A stretch of DNA of 64,000 nt from CALKJU01 sp035326425 (GTDB lineage Bacteria > Pseudomonadota > Alphaproteobacteria > Geminicoccales > Geminicoccaceae): contig DAOLFG010000019.1 in the NCBI GenBank assembly GCA_035326425.1, positions 9,304-73,303 on the forward strand. Reading direction: 5' to 3'. A model generated the notes under the pieces. The model did not search any database. It was not told the DNA's origin and was given only the letters and a program-made list of their open reading frames with translations. Made by a program: the position numbers and the translations under genes. This document shows positions 39,982 to 48,705 of the stretch, piece by piece (positions within the stretch are counted from its first letter, which is position 1; each line of letters opens with the position of its first letter).

Positions 39982-41313
39982 TCATGGACCCTGCTCGGGC
40001 ACGGCCTCCGCCAGCAGATGGCCGGCTTCGCTCCAGCCCTCGGGTCCGTCCGGGTACCAGTGCACCGCCGTGTAGCCGAACTCGACCACGGCACGCCGGG
40101 CAGCGTTCCATGACATCCAGCAGTTGCGGGCGCAGTAGAACACCAGCGGCCTCGCCTTGTCGCCGCCGGTCAGGGCCTCGAGCCGGGAGGCCATCCACGC
40201 CGCCGTCTCGGGCGGCAGCTCGCCGAGCCCCGAATTGGGCAGCCAGACCGAGCCCGGTATGTCGTCGCGGCGCGGCTCCAGCCACAGCTTGTCGTCGGGA
40301 CGGCCCTCCGGCTTGCGCGGCCGCGGCATCACGTCGACCAGCACCGGCTGCCGTTCGGCGACCAGCCGGGCGAGGCCCGTGGCGTCCAGCACCGTGGCTC
40401 CGCGCAGGGTTTTCGGCACCGGGGCGCGGTACTCGCCCATACGGTAGCCGTCCGGCTCCGCGACCTCGGCCGAGGACCACACGCCCACCAGCCGGCCGCG
40501 ATTGTCGAGCCGCGGCACGGCGAACTCGTCGAGGATTCGGTCGAAGTCCGGCTGCAGCTCGCGCAGCGCCCCGTTGATCTTGTGCTTCCAGTCCGGCTCG
40601 CCGGTCCGGATGCCCATCGAGATGCGAAAATCGAAACGCAGCCCGGTGCGCGGATCGCTCGGCAGCGGCACCATGGCGAGCGGCACGGCCTGCTGCTTGG
40701 CCCACCAGCCGGCGATCGGCCCCCAGACCAGCGCCACGTCCAGCTCGCCATCGGCGAGATCGGCCATCATCCGCCGGATCGGCTGATCGACGCTGGTATC
40801 GGTGAGCAGCTGGTAGCTTCGGGCGCGCGCGATGATGCCCAGGCGCTGCACGAGGTCGGCCGGCGGCGAGGTGGCGACCATGCCGATGCGTGCCTCGGCC
40901 GCGCTCGGCGCCGAGAGGTCGTCGAACCGGGCGCCATCGGCCGCGCGATGCACCAGCATCCACGACGACCGGTAGTACGGATTGGTGTTCTGCACCTGCT
41001 CGTCGGCGGCGACGACGCCTATGATGATGTCGCAGCGGCGGGCGCGCAGCGTGTTGCGCACGAACCCCATGCTCTGCGGATGCCAGGTGTAGGCCACCGG
41101 CACGCCGAGATGCTCGGCCAGCCGCTCGGCGATCCGGTTCTCGAAGCCTTCGCCCTGCCTGTCGGACAAGGGCATGTTGGCGGGATCGGCGCAGACCCGC
41201 AGGTGCTTCGGATCGACCGTCTCGCCGATCGACACGCCCTCGGCTGCCGCGTCGCCCGCCAGCAGCCACGCGACGAGCCCGAGCGCGAGGGTCGCCCGCC
41301 GCCGCGCCGGCAT
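39982..41313 (-). CDS. XoxJ/MxaJ-like periplasmic binding protein fused to a CxxxCW rhodanese domain
   Basis: 443 residues with signal peptide (WLLAGDAAAEG). Residues 30-270 are the quinoprotein-dehydrogenase-associated binding protein (LRVCADPANMPLSD, GFENRIAERLAEHLG, RCDIIIGVVAADEQV, LDVALVWGPIAGWW). Residues from about 310 on form a rhodanese-like domain ending in YCARNCWMSWNAARRA, the CW motif of a separate PQQ-catabolism family. XoxJ is needed for XoxF maturation; fusing it to a rhodanese is unusual. One-base overlap (TGATG) with the cytochrome gene. Confidence 0.87.
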   Translation of the reverse strand: MPARRRATLALGLVAWLLAGDAAAEGVSIGETVDPKHLRVCADPANMPLSDRQGEGFENRIAERLAEHLGVPVAYTWHPQSMGFVRNTLRARRCDIIIGVVAADEQVQNTNPYYRSSWMLVHRAADGARFDDLSAPSAAEARIGMVATSPPADLVQRLGIIARARSYQLLTDTSVDQPIRRMMADLADGELDVALVWGPIAGWWAKQQAVPLAMVPLPSDPRTGLRFDFRISMGIRTGEPDWKHKINGALRELQPDFDRILDEFAVPRLDNRGRLVGVWSSAEVAEPDGYRMGEYRAPVPKTLRGATVLDATGLARLVAERQPVLVDVMPRPRKPEGRPDDKLWLEPRRDDIPGSVWLPNSGLGELPPETAAWMASRLEALTGGDKARPLVFYCARNCWMSWNAARRAVVEFGYTAVHWYPDGPEGWSEAGHLLAEAVPEQGP

Positions 41314-41732
41314 CAGAACCTCTGCGGCCGGCCGCGATCCAGCACGCCGTCCGACCGCGCCTTCAGATAGGCATAGATGTCGTCGATATACATGGCGACG
41401 TCCTGGACCTCGCCGAACGCCGGCATCACCGACTGCTGGCTGCCCGAGACGTTCTGGCGGCCGTTGATGACCACCTCGTTGAAATCGTCCTGGCTCAGGG
41501 TCTTCAGCGAATCGGTGAGATTGGGGGCATAGGAGCTGCCGAGGCCATCGGGTCCATGGCAGACGTGGCAGGAGGCGTGATAGCGCCGGTAGCCGTTGTA
41601 GGTCCCCTGGTCGACCTTCCCGTCCCGCACCTCGTAGGGCTTGTCCTCCTGGGCCGAGAGTGGTGCCGCGGCGAACAGCGACGCCCCGATGACGAGACAA
41701 GCGACGCCCAGCCGCCCACCGTTGACCATCAT
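41313..41732 (-). CDS. XoxG/PedF-type cytochrome c
   Basis: 139 residues: signal peptide (FAAAPLSAQED), one haem site CHVCH in YHASCHVCHGPDGLG, and the distal methionine in SVMPAFGEV, then DIYAYLKARSDG. This is the electron acceptor type found with XoxF and other PQQ alcohol dehydrogenases. It is first in an operon with the XoxJ-rhodanese fusion, 9 kb from xoxF. Two ATGs in a row; the first is used. Confidence 0.88.
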   Translation of the reverse strand: MMVNGGRLGVACLVIGASLFAAAPLSAQEDKPYEVRDGKVDQGTYNGYRRYHASCHVCHGPDGLGSSYAPNLTDSLKTLSQDDFNEVVINGRQNVSGSQQSVMPAFGEVQDVAMYIDDIYAYLKARSDGVLDRGRPQRF

Positions 41733-41926
41733 CGAGCCTCCCTCGGCATTCGTGCGATCTTTCGAACTGGTCTAGCCAACTGCCCGCCGGGCGTCCACCG
41801 CCGCCTCGGCATTTCTGAAACACGACGGGCATGCGTGAGCGGTCGGACCGAAACCTGGGCGGATCAGTCTCTCCGAACACGAGGACGGGCGGACGGTTCC
41901 GCCCGCGGCGAACGGAATGCGGAAAG

Positions 41927-42307
41927 ATGGCCAAGGGCATGCTCATCGCTGCGGCGATGCTGGCGGGCACGGGCGCGATGACGCCGGCCGCCGTGACCAC
42001 CGCGGCTCCGGTCCAGACGATCGTGACGCCGGTGGCGGCGTTCGCCGGCGATGTCGGCGACCGGCATGTGGTCGGCTACTACCTGGCAGAGGCCGGTGCG
42101 TGCGCCGTCACCATGATGCTGGCCTACCCGGCCGGCGACGATGCCCCGGCCGCCGGCGCCTCGCGCTTGAGCATGACCCTGCAGCCGCAGGCTTCGGCGG
42201 CGCTCGACGACGGGCAGGGCGAGCGTCTCGCCGTGACCTGCGGCGCCGGTGCCCGGCACCTCGTCGTCGACCGTCGGCCGGGCGCCGGCCGGATGGCCAG
42301 CCGCTGA
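41927..42307 (+). CDS. Secreted hypothetical protein divergent from the cytochrome gene
   Basis: 126 residues, signal-like N-terminus (MLIAAAMLAGTGAM) followed by FAGDVGDRHVVGYYLAEAGACAVTMML and two further cysteine-region segments (VTCGAG). No family recognised. Divergent from the cytochrome operon across a 194-nt shared promoter region, so possibly co-regulated with it. Confidence 0.55.
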   Translation: MAKGMLIAAAMLAGTGAMTPAAVTTAAPVQTIVTPVAAFAGDVGDRHVVGYYLAEAGACAVTMMLAYPAGDDAPAAGASRLSMTLQPQASAALDDGQGERLAVTCGAGARHLVVDRRPGAGRMASR

Positions 42308-42313
42308 GCCAGG

Positions 42314-43144
42314 CTACTCGTTGTCGGCGGCCAGCAGGGCCGCCAGTCTTTCCGTCAGCGGCCCGGGCGCCGGCAGGCTGCGCCCCGACAGGGTGCGGAT
42401 CGGCCGGATGCCGGCGAGGCTGCTGGTGACGAACGCCTCCGCCGCTGCCTGCAATGCCTCCCCGGGCAGCGGCGAGGCGGTCACGGCGGTGCCAGCTGCC
42501 GGGCCGATCGCCAGCAGTCTCCGCCGCGTGACGCCGGGCAGGGCGCCGTCCTCCACGGGCGGCGTCCTCGCCTGGCCGTCGATGACCAGGAACAGGTTGG
42601 CCGCCGAGGCGCAGGCCAGGCGGCCGGCCGTGCAGCGCAGGATCGCCTCGTCGCCGCCGGCGGCCCGCGCCTCGCGCAGCGCCAGCACCTGATCGAGATA
42701 GGCCAGCGTCTTCAGCCGGCTGGTCGGCGAATGCTCGTTGCGGCGCACGCTCTCGACCAGCACCGCATCAGCCGGCGGGCGGGGCGGCGGCAACGGGAAC
42801 GCCGCGATCATCAAGGTGGGACTGGCCGGCTCCGGCGGCAGCAGCCCGCGTGGCCCGGGGCCGCGGGTGAGCGTGAGCCGCAGGGCTGCGCCGGCCCGGT
42901 CCAGCCCGTTGGCCGCCAGAGTAGCCGCCAGGGCATCGCCCAGCGCCGCATCGTCCAGCGGCACCCGCAGGCCGAGCACCGAGGCGCCCTGGCGGAGCCG
43001 TGCCAGATGGGCTGCCAGCCTGCGCACCTGGCCGGCCTCGGCGCGCATGGTCTCGAACAGGCCGTCGGCCAGCAGCAGGCCGCGATCGGCCGGATCGATC
43101 GCGGCCTCGCCCTCGGCGATCCAGCGTCCATCGAACCACAGCAC
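42314..43144 (-). CDS. pabC: Aminodeoxychorismate lyase-like class IV aminotransferase-fold enzyme
   Basis: 276 residues from GTG 43144. PLP fold-type IV pattern: DRGLLLADGLFETMR, LKTLAYLDQVLALREA with the PLP lysine, ANLFLVIDG and GALPGVTRRRLL. The family splits 4-amino-4-deoxychorismate to pABA and pyruvate, or acts as a D-/branched-amino-acid transaminase. pabA and pabB lie about 1 kb upstream on the same strand, which favours PabC. Confidence 0.8.
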   Translation of the reverse strand: MLWFDGRWIAEGEAAIDPADRGLLLADGLFETMRAEAGQVRRLAAHLARLRQGASVLGLRVPLDDAALGDALAATLAANGLDRAGAALRLTLTRGPGPRGLLPPEPASPTLMIAAFPLPPPRPPADAVLVESVRRNEHSPTSRLKTLAYLDQVLALREARAAGGDEAILRCTAGRLACASAANLFLVIDGQARTPPVEDGALPGVTRRRLLAIGPAAGTAVTASPLPGEALQAAAEAFVTSSLAGIRPIRTLSGRSLPAPGPLTERLAALLAADNE

Positions 43145-43203
43145 GGGCCGCGCCTACCCTGCCCTCGGGACGATGCGTCCCGATCCGCGCGGCCGTCGCC
43201 GCC

Positions 43204-43950
43204 TCAGCCGAAGAACTCCACCGTCGCGGTCCCGATGTCGTACATGGCACCGGTGATCTTCACGGCGCCCTGGCTCTCGAGCCCGCTCAGCACCGGGCTC
43301 CGCTCGCGGATCAAGTCGAGCGTCAGCTCGACATGCTTCCTCGCCACCGCATCGACGAAGGCCGGGTTGCCGGCCGAGCGATCGCCCGGGAACGTGGTCG
43401 CCTCGACGGCGGGCCGGATCTTGGCGAGGAGGGCCGTCAGGTTGCCGAGCTCGGCGCCGGCGATGGCGCCCGCGACGGCGCCGCAGGCGGTGTGTCCCAT
43501 CACCAGCACGACCTTGGCACCGGCCAGCTTGCAGGCGAACTCCATGCCGCCGATCACGTCCTCGTCGGCGACGCAGCCGGCGATGCGCGAGTTGAAGGTG
43601 TCACCGATGCCGAGATCGAGGATCACCTCGGCCGGAGCACGCGAATCGATGCAGCTCAGGATGACGGCGGCCGGATATTGCCCCGACGCGCTGGCCTGCT
43701 GCTCGGCGAGATAGTCGCGGCTGCGGCGCTCGCCCGAGCGGAAGAGCCGGTTGCCTTCCTTCATGTGGGCGATGATCTCGGTGGGCGACATGGCATCGCG
43801 CTGCTCCCGGCTCAGCGCCGCGGCGCGTGCCACACCGACCGACAGGCCCGGAGCCAGCAGGGCTGGCACGGCCAGCAGGCTGGAGGCGGCGAGCAGGCGG
43901 CGGCGCCGGATGCCGCGGGTCTCGTGGTGGGGGCTTCCGCACTCGCACAT
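43204..43950 (-). CDS. Exported beta-class carbonic anhydrase
   Basis: 248 residues with a Tat signal (GIRRRRLLAASSLLAVPALL). Zinc ligands and partner residues: SCIDSRAPAE (Cys and Asp-Arg pair) and GHTACGAV (His and Cys). Interconverts CO2 and bicarbonate in the periplasm, useful where C1 oxidation or CO2 supply matters. Located between pabC and pabA but separated from both by intergenic DNA. Confidence 0.9.
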   Translation of the reverse strand: MCECGSPHHETRGIRRRRLLAASSLLAVPALLAPGLSVGVARAAALSREQRDAMSPTEIIAHMKEGNRLFRSGERRSRDYLAEQQASASGQYPAAVILSCIDSRAPAEVILDLGIGDTFNSRIAGCVADEDVIGGMEFACKLAGAKVVLVMGHTACGAVAGAIAGAELGNLTALLAKIRPAVEATTFPGDRSAGNPAFVDAVARKHVELTLDLIRERSPVLSGLESQGAVKITGAMYDIGTATVEFFG

Positions 43951-44032
43951 TCGGCAATTCCTTCAATGGAGGAGCGAGACGGAATAAGGGCCGCGACCTT
44001 GTTACAGTCAAATGAACTCGTCGGCTCTGAAA

Positions 44033-44626
44033 TCAACTGGAGGGTGGGCCGCCGCGTGCCGCAGCAGTGGAGAGGAAGTTGCGGAGCATCGCATAGCCGC
44101 CCTCGGTGAGCACGGCTTCGGGGTGGAACTGCACGCCCTCGACCGGGTGCTGGCGATGCCGCAGCCCCATGATCTCGCCGTCCGGGCTGCGGGCGCTGAC
44201 CTCGAGCTCGGCCGGCAGCTCCTCGTCGAGCACGATCAGCGAGTGGTAGCGGGTGACGGTGAGCGGAGAGGGCTGGCCATGGAACACGCCGCGGCCGTCA
44301 TGGGTCACGGCCGAGGTCTTGCCGTGCATCGGCCGCCTCGCCCGGCCGACCCTGCCGCCGTAGGCTGCGCCGATGCACTGGTGGCCGAGGCAGACGCCCA
44401 GGATCGGCACCGATGGCCCGAAACGCTCGATCACCCGCATCGAGATGCCAGCCTCGAGCGGCCCGCAGGGTCCGGGCGACAGGATGATGTGCGACGGTGC
44501 CAGGTCGGCGATGTCGGCCAGGCCCACGGCATCGTTGCGCAGCACCAGCCGCTGGTGTCCCAGCTCGGCGACGTAGCGGGCGAGGTTCCAGACGAAGCTG
44601 TCGTAGTTGTCGATCAGCAGGATCAT
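44033..44626 (-). CDS. pabA: Aminodeoxychorismate synthase glutamine amidotransferase
   Basis: 197 residues: MILLIDNYDSFVWNLARY, LSPGPCGP, nucleophile cysteine in LGVCLGHQCIG, and the His-Glu of the triad in VQFHPEAVLTE. Supplies ammonia to PabB. Shared ancestry with TrpG leaves anthranilate synthesis possible, but the adjacent PabB makes pABA more likely. ATGA overlap with pabB. Confidence 0.9.
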   Translation of the reverse strand: MILLIDNYDSFVWNLARYVAELGHQRLVLRNDAVGLADIADLAPSHIILSPGPCGPLEAGISMRVIERFGPSVPILGVCLGHQCIGAAYGGRVGRARRPMHGKTSAVTHDGRGVFHGQPSPLTVTRYHSLIVLDEELPAELEVSARSPDGEIMGLRHRQHPVEGVQFHPEAVLTEGGYAMLRNFLSTAAARGGPPSS

Positions 44627-46160
44627 CCGCCCAGCGCCTGCATCAGCGCCCTCGCCTTATCCAGGCTTTCTTCATACTCCGCTGCCGGATCGCTGTCCGC
44701 CACGATGCCGCCGCCGGCCTGGAAGGTCGCGATGTCGCCCTTGATAGCGAAGGTGCGGATGGTGATGGCGCTGTCCATCGCCCCGTCGAAGCCGAGCCAG
44801 GCCAGCGCCCCGCAATAAGGCCCGCGCCGCGTCGGCTCCAGTTCGGCGATGATCTCGATGGCACGGATTTTCGGCGCCCCGGTGATCGAGCCGCCGGGGA
44901 AGGTGGCGCGCAGCAGATCGACAGCATCGGCCCCCTGGCGCAGCTCGCCGGTCACGGTCGAGACCAGGTGATGCACCGTGGCGAAGCTGTGCAGCGCGCA
45001 GATCTCGGGCGTCAGCACGCTGTGCTCGCGGCAGACCCGGGAGAGGTCGTTGCGCAGCAGGTCGACGATCATCACNNNNNNNNNNNNNNNNNNNNNNNNN
45101 NNNNNNNNNNNNNNNNNNNNNNNNNNNNNNNNNNNNNNNNNNNNNNNNNNNNNNNNNNNNNNNNNNNNNNNNNNNTGTGCTCGCGGCAGACCCGGGAGAG
45201 GTCGTTGCGCAGCAGGTCGACGATCATCACGTTCTCGGCGCGGTCCTTCTCGCTGGCCAGCAGCTCGGCGGCGGCCCGGGCATCCGCTGCCGGATCGGCA
45301 TGCCGTCGCCGGGTGCCCTTGATCGGCCGGGTCTCGACCCCGCCCCGGTCGAGGCGCAGGAACCGCTCGGGCGAGGCCGAGGCGATCACCGTGTCGCCGA
45401 AATCCATGAACGCCGCGAACGGCGCCGGATTGCGGCGACGCAGGCGGCGATAGAGGTCGAAGGGCGACAGCCCCTCGGGGAGGCGGGCGGTGAAGCGCTG
45501 CGAGACGTTGGCCTGGAAGATGTCGCCGGCCAGGATGTAGTCGACGACCCGCCGCACCATCGCCTCGTAGCCGGCCGGGCCGAAGCCGCTCGAGATCGGC
45601 TCGGCCACCAGCGCCGATGGCTCCGCCAGCTCCGGGGCTCCCTCGAGCAGCCCGGCCAGCCGGTCGAGCCGGGCGCGGCGGCGATGCATGCGCGGCTCGG
45701 GCGAGGTCTCCGGCAGCCCGCTCGACATCGCCCAGGCCCGCCGCTCGACGAGGTCGAACGCCGCCACCGTGTCGTAGAGGCCGAGCACCAGGTCGGGAAA
45801 GCGCAGGTCGTCGGCCTCGGGTGCCGGCAGGCGCTCAAGATGGTGACAGAGGTCGTAGCCGAGATAGCCGACCGCACCGGTCTGGAACGGCGGCAGCGCC
45901 GGATCGGTCTCGATCGGCGAGGCGCGCAAGAGGCGTTGCAGCACCGCGAACGGATCGCCGGTGAGGCTGCGCTCGCCCAGCCTGATGCGGCCGTCCTTGC
46001 TGGTCAGCACCAGGAACGGATCGGCCGCGACATAGGACCATCGGCCGAGCAGCGGATCGACGCGTGCGCTGTCGAGCAGCACGGGGTTCGGCAGGTGGCG
46101 CAGCGCGGCGAACGCCCGCACCGGGTCGACGAAACCGATCTCCTGCGCCAGCACGCGCAT
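44623..46160 (-). CDS. pabB: Aminodeoxychorismate synthase component I, split only by an assembly gap
   Basis: Makes 4-amino-4-deoxychorismate from chorismate. N-terminal part (46160 to 45176) and C-terminal part (45075 to 44623) carry PIKGTRRR (chorismate-binding lysine), AENVMIVDLLRNDLSRVC, TFPGGSITGAPK and FQAGGGIVADSDP. The 100 N's sit inside the gene, but the 55 bases on either side are identical; collapsing one copy plus the N's restores a 460-residue frame of normal PabB size. The gene is therefore intact. Start ATG 46160 overlaps the HTH gene by one base. Confidence 0.9.
45076..45175. other. Artefactual 100-N scaffold gap
   Basis: The 55 bases before it (45021-45075) and after it (45176-45230) are identical, as when two contigs ending in the same k-mer are joined with a placeholder. 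Removing one copy plus the N's restores the pabB frame, so probably no sequence is missing. Confidence 0.85.
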
Positions 46161-46945
46161 CAGGCGGCCAGCCCGCGCAACATCTCGGCGGTCGCGGTGT
46201 CCGCCGGGAAGAAGGTCTCGAGCGCCAGCTCGGAGAGCGTCACGTCGACCGGCGTGCCGAACACCGTGGTGGTGCCGAGCAGGGAGAGGACGCCGGAGCG
46301 GGTCGCCAGCCGCAGCGGCACGGCGATGTCGCCATGATCGGCCGGGGGCGAGGACGACACGCCGCCCGGATAGCTCACCAGCTCCGCCAGGAGCGCGATC
46401 AGCGTGTCATCGGCGGTCAGCTCGATCTGCCGCCGCAGCCGCGCCAGCAGATGGGCCCGCCATTCGGCGAGGTTCAGGATCCGCGGTGCCAGCCCATCCG
46501 GGTGCAGGCTCAGCCGCAACACGTTCACGGGTGGCTGCAGCAGCACCCGCGCGGCGCCGGCCAGCAGCGGCGGCACCGCCCGGTTGGCCGAGACCAGCTG
46601 CCAGTGCCGGTCGACGGCGATCGCGGGGTGCGGCTCGTGCCCGGCCAGGATCAGCTCGACCGCGCGCCGCGCCGGTCGCATGGCGTCGTCGTCCAGCGGC
46701 CGCTCCGCAAACCTCGGCGCGAAGCCCGCCGCCACCAGCAGCACGTTGCGGTCGCGCAAGGGCACCTCCAGCCGCTCGGCCAGATGCAGCAGCATCTCCC
46801 GGCTCGGCTGGGCGCGGCCGGTCTCGACGAAGCTGAGATGGCGCGTGGAGATGCCGGCCTCGCTGGCGAGGTCGAGCTGGCTCATGCGCCGACGCTGCCG
46901 CCATTGCCGCAGATGCTCGCCCACCGGTCTGGCCGCTGCCGTCAT
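46160..46945 (-). CDS. XRE-type helix-turn-helix regulator with MmyB-like domain
   Basis: 261 residues. HTH at the N-terminus (RRMSQLDLASEAGISTRHLSF, ETGRAQPSREML) and a ligand-binding MmyB/PAS-like part (PAIAVDRHWQLVSANRAVP, VNVLRLSLHPDGLAPRI). It precedes and overlaps pabB, so it may control pABA genes, though the family's known members respond to fatty acids or flavonoid-like compounds. Confidence 0.85.
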   Translation of the reverse strand: MTAAARPVGEHLRQWRQRRRMSQLDLASEAGISTRHLSFVETGRAQPSREMLLHLAERLEVPLRDRNVLLVAAGFAPRFAERPLDDDAMRPARRAVELILAGHEPHPAIAVDRHWQLVSANRAVPPLLAGAARVLLQPPVNVLRLSLHPDGLAPRILNLAEWRAHLLARLRRQIELTADDTLIALLAELVSYPGGVSSSPPADHGDIAVPLRLATRSGVLSLLGTTTVFGTPVDVTLSELALETFFPADTATAEMLRGLAA

Positions 46946-47051
46946 GGCCGCAAGCTAGCACGCCGCCGGCCGCCGCTCCATGACCTCCGAGGTAATCGAC
47001 CGGCCCCGGCACGAACGCCACATTGGGCTGCGACACACGAGGGAGAGACCG

Positions 47052-47429
47052 ATGGACGAGCTGAACCGCCTGGTCGACCGCTACATCGCCGCCTGGAACG
47101 AGCCCGATCCCGCACGCCGGCACCAGCTGGTGGCCGAGACCTATGTCGAGGAGGCGAGCTACGTCGATCCGCTGGCGCAGGCCGAGGGCCATGCCGCCAT
47201 CGAGGCGATGATCCAGGCCGTGCAGGCGCAGTTCCCCGACCACCTGTTCCGGCGGCGCGGCGGTGTCGACGGCCACAACGGCCGCGTCCGCTTCGCCTGG
47301 GAGCTGGCGGGGCCGGACGGCGAGACCAAGGTGGCCGGCATCGACTTCGGCATGGTCGCCGCCGACGGCCGCTTCCAGGCGCTGACCGGCTTCATCGACG
47401 GCGCCCCGCCCGGCCGTCTCGCAGCATAG
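47052..47429 (+). CDS. SnoaL/NTF2-like small protein
   Basis: 125 residues: LVDRYIAAWNEPDPARRHQL, YVDPLAQAEGHAAIEAMI, HLFRRRGGVDGHNGRVRFAW, a cone-shaped alpha+beta barrel typical of the family. Could be a small-molecule isomerase or an inactive binding protein. GGGAGAGA precedes ATG 47052. Followed by a GC-rich hairpin. Confidence 0.8.
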   Translation: MDELNRLVDRYIAAWNEPDPARRHQLVAETYVEEASYVDPLAQAEGHAAIEAMIQAVQAQFPDHLFRRRGGVDGHNGRVRFAWELAGPDGETKVAGIDFGMVAADGRFQALTGFIDGAPPGRLAA

Positions 47430-47437
47430 CATCGCAG

Positions 47438-47467
47438 CAGCCCGCGGCCCGACGCGGCCGCGGGCTG
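47438..47467 (+). terminator. 12-bp GC-rich hairpin after the SnoaL gene
   Basis: CAGCCCGCGGCC / GGCCGCGGGCTG with a 6-nt loop, 9 nt after the stop. No T-tract, so a Rho-type or stabilising end. The remaining 110 nt to folP show nothing else. Confidence 0.45.
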
Positions 47468-47578
47468 TAGAGCACGTGGCTTCTCCGTTCGGTGGGAGAC
47501 ACGCCTCGCTGACCCGGCCCGCCGAACGGCTGCGCGTGCCATCACATCGGCGAGATATGTTCATTGAGCGGGCTTTGA

Positions 47579-48634
47579 TCAATTTTCGGGCGATTCGGCC
47601 AGCGTCCGCCAGGCCCGGACCATCTGCCGGGTCGCGGCGACGTCGTGGACGCGCAGCAGCGTGGCACCACGGTCCAGCGCCCATTGCGCCGCCGCCAGGG
47701 AAGCCGGCAGGCGGTCGGCCGGGGCGTGCCCGCGATGGAGCCACGCTGCCCAGCCCTTGCGCGACACCCCGACGAGCACCGGCGGGCCGAGGCCGTGCAG
47801 CAGCGCCAGCTCGCGCAGGATCTCCAGGTTGTGCGGCTCGTGCTTGGCGAAGCACAGGCCCGGGTCGAGGACGATCCGCTCTCTCGGCACGCCCGCCGCC
47901 ACGGCCGCCTCGATCCGCCGGGCAAGCTCCTCGCAGACCTCGAGGATGGCGCTGCGATAGTCGGGTGCCTTGTTCATCGTCGCCGGCACGCCGCGCATGT
48001 GCATCAGCACCACCCGGGCACCGGCCCGCGCAGCTTCGGCCGCGGCTGCCGGCGCCTCCGGATCGTGCGTCAGCCCGCTGACGTCGTTGACCATGCCGGC
48101 CCCGGCCTCGATCGCCGCGCGCATGACCTCGGCCTTGCGAGTGTCGATCGACACCGTCACGCCGGCCCCGGCCAGCCTTTCGACGACCGGCAGAACCCTG
48201 GCCAGCTCCACCTCGGCGGGCACTTCCGCCGCTCCGGGCCGGGTGGACTCGCCGCCGACGTCGACGATGTCGGCGCCGTCTGCCGCCATCGCCAGCCCGC
48301 GCGTCACCGCCGCCGCGGTATCGGCATCGGCGCCGCCGTCGGAGAAGCTGTCCGGCGTGACGTTGAGGATGCCCATGATGCGCGGCCGATCGAACGGCGC
48401 CGGCCGCCGTCGGGCCAACGCCGCCGCCATGTCCGCGGGCAGATCGGCCAGCGGGCGTAACTTTCGCGACGATACCATCGAACCATCCCAGGCGAGCCGC
48501 TCGACGGCGGTGAAGGCGATCGGCCCGCCGGCCAGCGGCAGCGCCTCGCCCCGCTCGACCAGCAGCACCGCCTCCGGCCCGCCGACAAGGCCGGTGGGCC
48601 GCCAATGCAACCGATAGCCGGGGCTTGCGACCAT
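47579..48634 (-). CDS. folP: Dihydropteroate synthase
   Basis: 351 residues with an N-terminal extension of about 85 residues and a canonical DHPS core: IMGILNVTPDSFSDGG, GGESTRPGAAEV (normal pABA loop), SIDTRKAEVMRAA, MVNDVSGL, LDPGLCFAKHEPHN, GVSRKGW and a final LRVHDV. Condenses pABA with hydroxymethyl-dihydropterin diphosphate. The intact loop makes this the likely housekeeping folate enzyme, in contrast with the altered copy at 11310. Confidence 0.93.
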   Translation of the reverse strand: MVASPGYRLHWRPTGLVGGPEAVLLVERGEALPLAGGPIAFTAVERLAWDGSMVSSRKLRPLADLPADMAAALARRRPAPFDRPRIMGILNVTPDSFSDGGADADTAAAVTRGLAMAADGADIVDVGGESTRPGAAEVPAEVELARVLPVVERLAGAGVTVSIDTRKAEVMRAAIEAGAGMVNDVSGLTHDPEAPAAAAEAARAGARVVLMHMRGVPATMNKAPDYRSAILEVCEELARRIEAAVAAGVPRERIVLDPGLCFAKHEPHNLEILRELALLHGLGPPVLVGVSRKGWAAWLHRGHAPADRLPASLAAAQWALDRGATLLRVHDVAATRQMVRAWRTLAESPEN

Positions 48635-48657
48635 TGCTCACGACCTCGCCCGTTGCC

Positions 48658-48696
48658 TGTGATATCGCATCGCTTCGCGCGACCACGAGAGGACCC
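48658..48696 (+). promoter_or_regulatory. Conserved leader element before msrQ
   Basis: TGTGATATCGC followed 10 nt later by GCGACCACGAGAGGACCC. The same two blocks precede the Mrp operon (53402-53429) with a shorter spacer. GAGAGG may be the ribosome-binding site; the first block may be a promoter -10 region or regulator site. Confidence 0.4.
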
Positions 48697-48705
48697 GCCC
48701 GGCAC

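Noticed and set aside
44623..46160. pabB as a broken pseudogene
   Set aside because: The interruption is a scaffold gap with duplicated 55-bp ends; the joined frame is intact.
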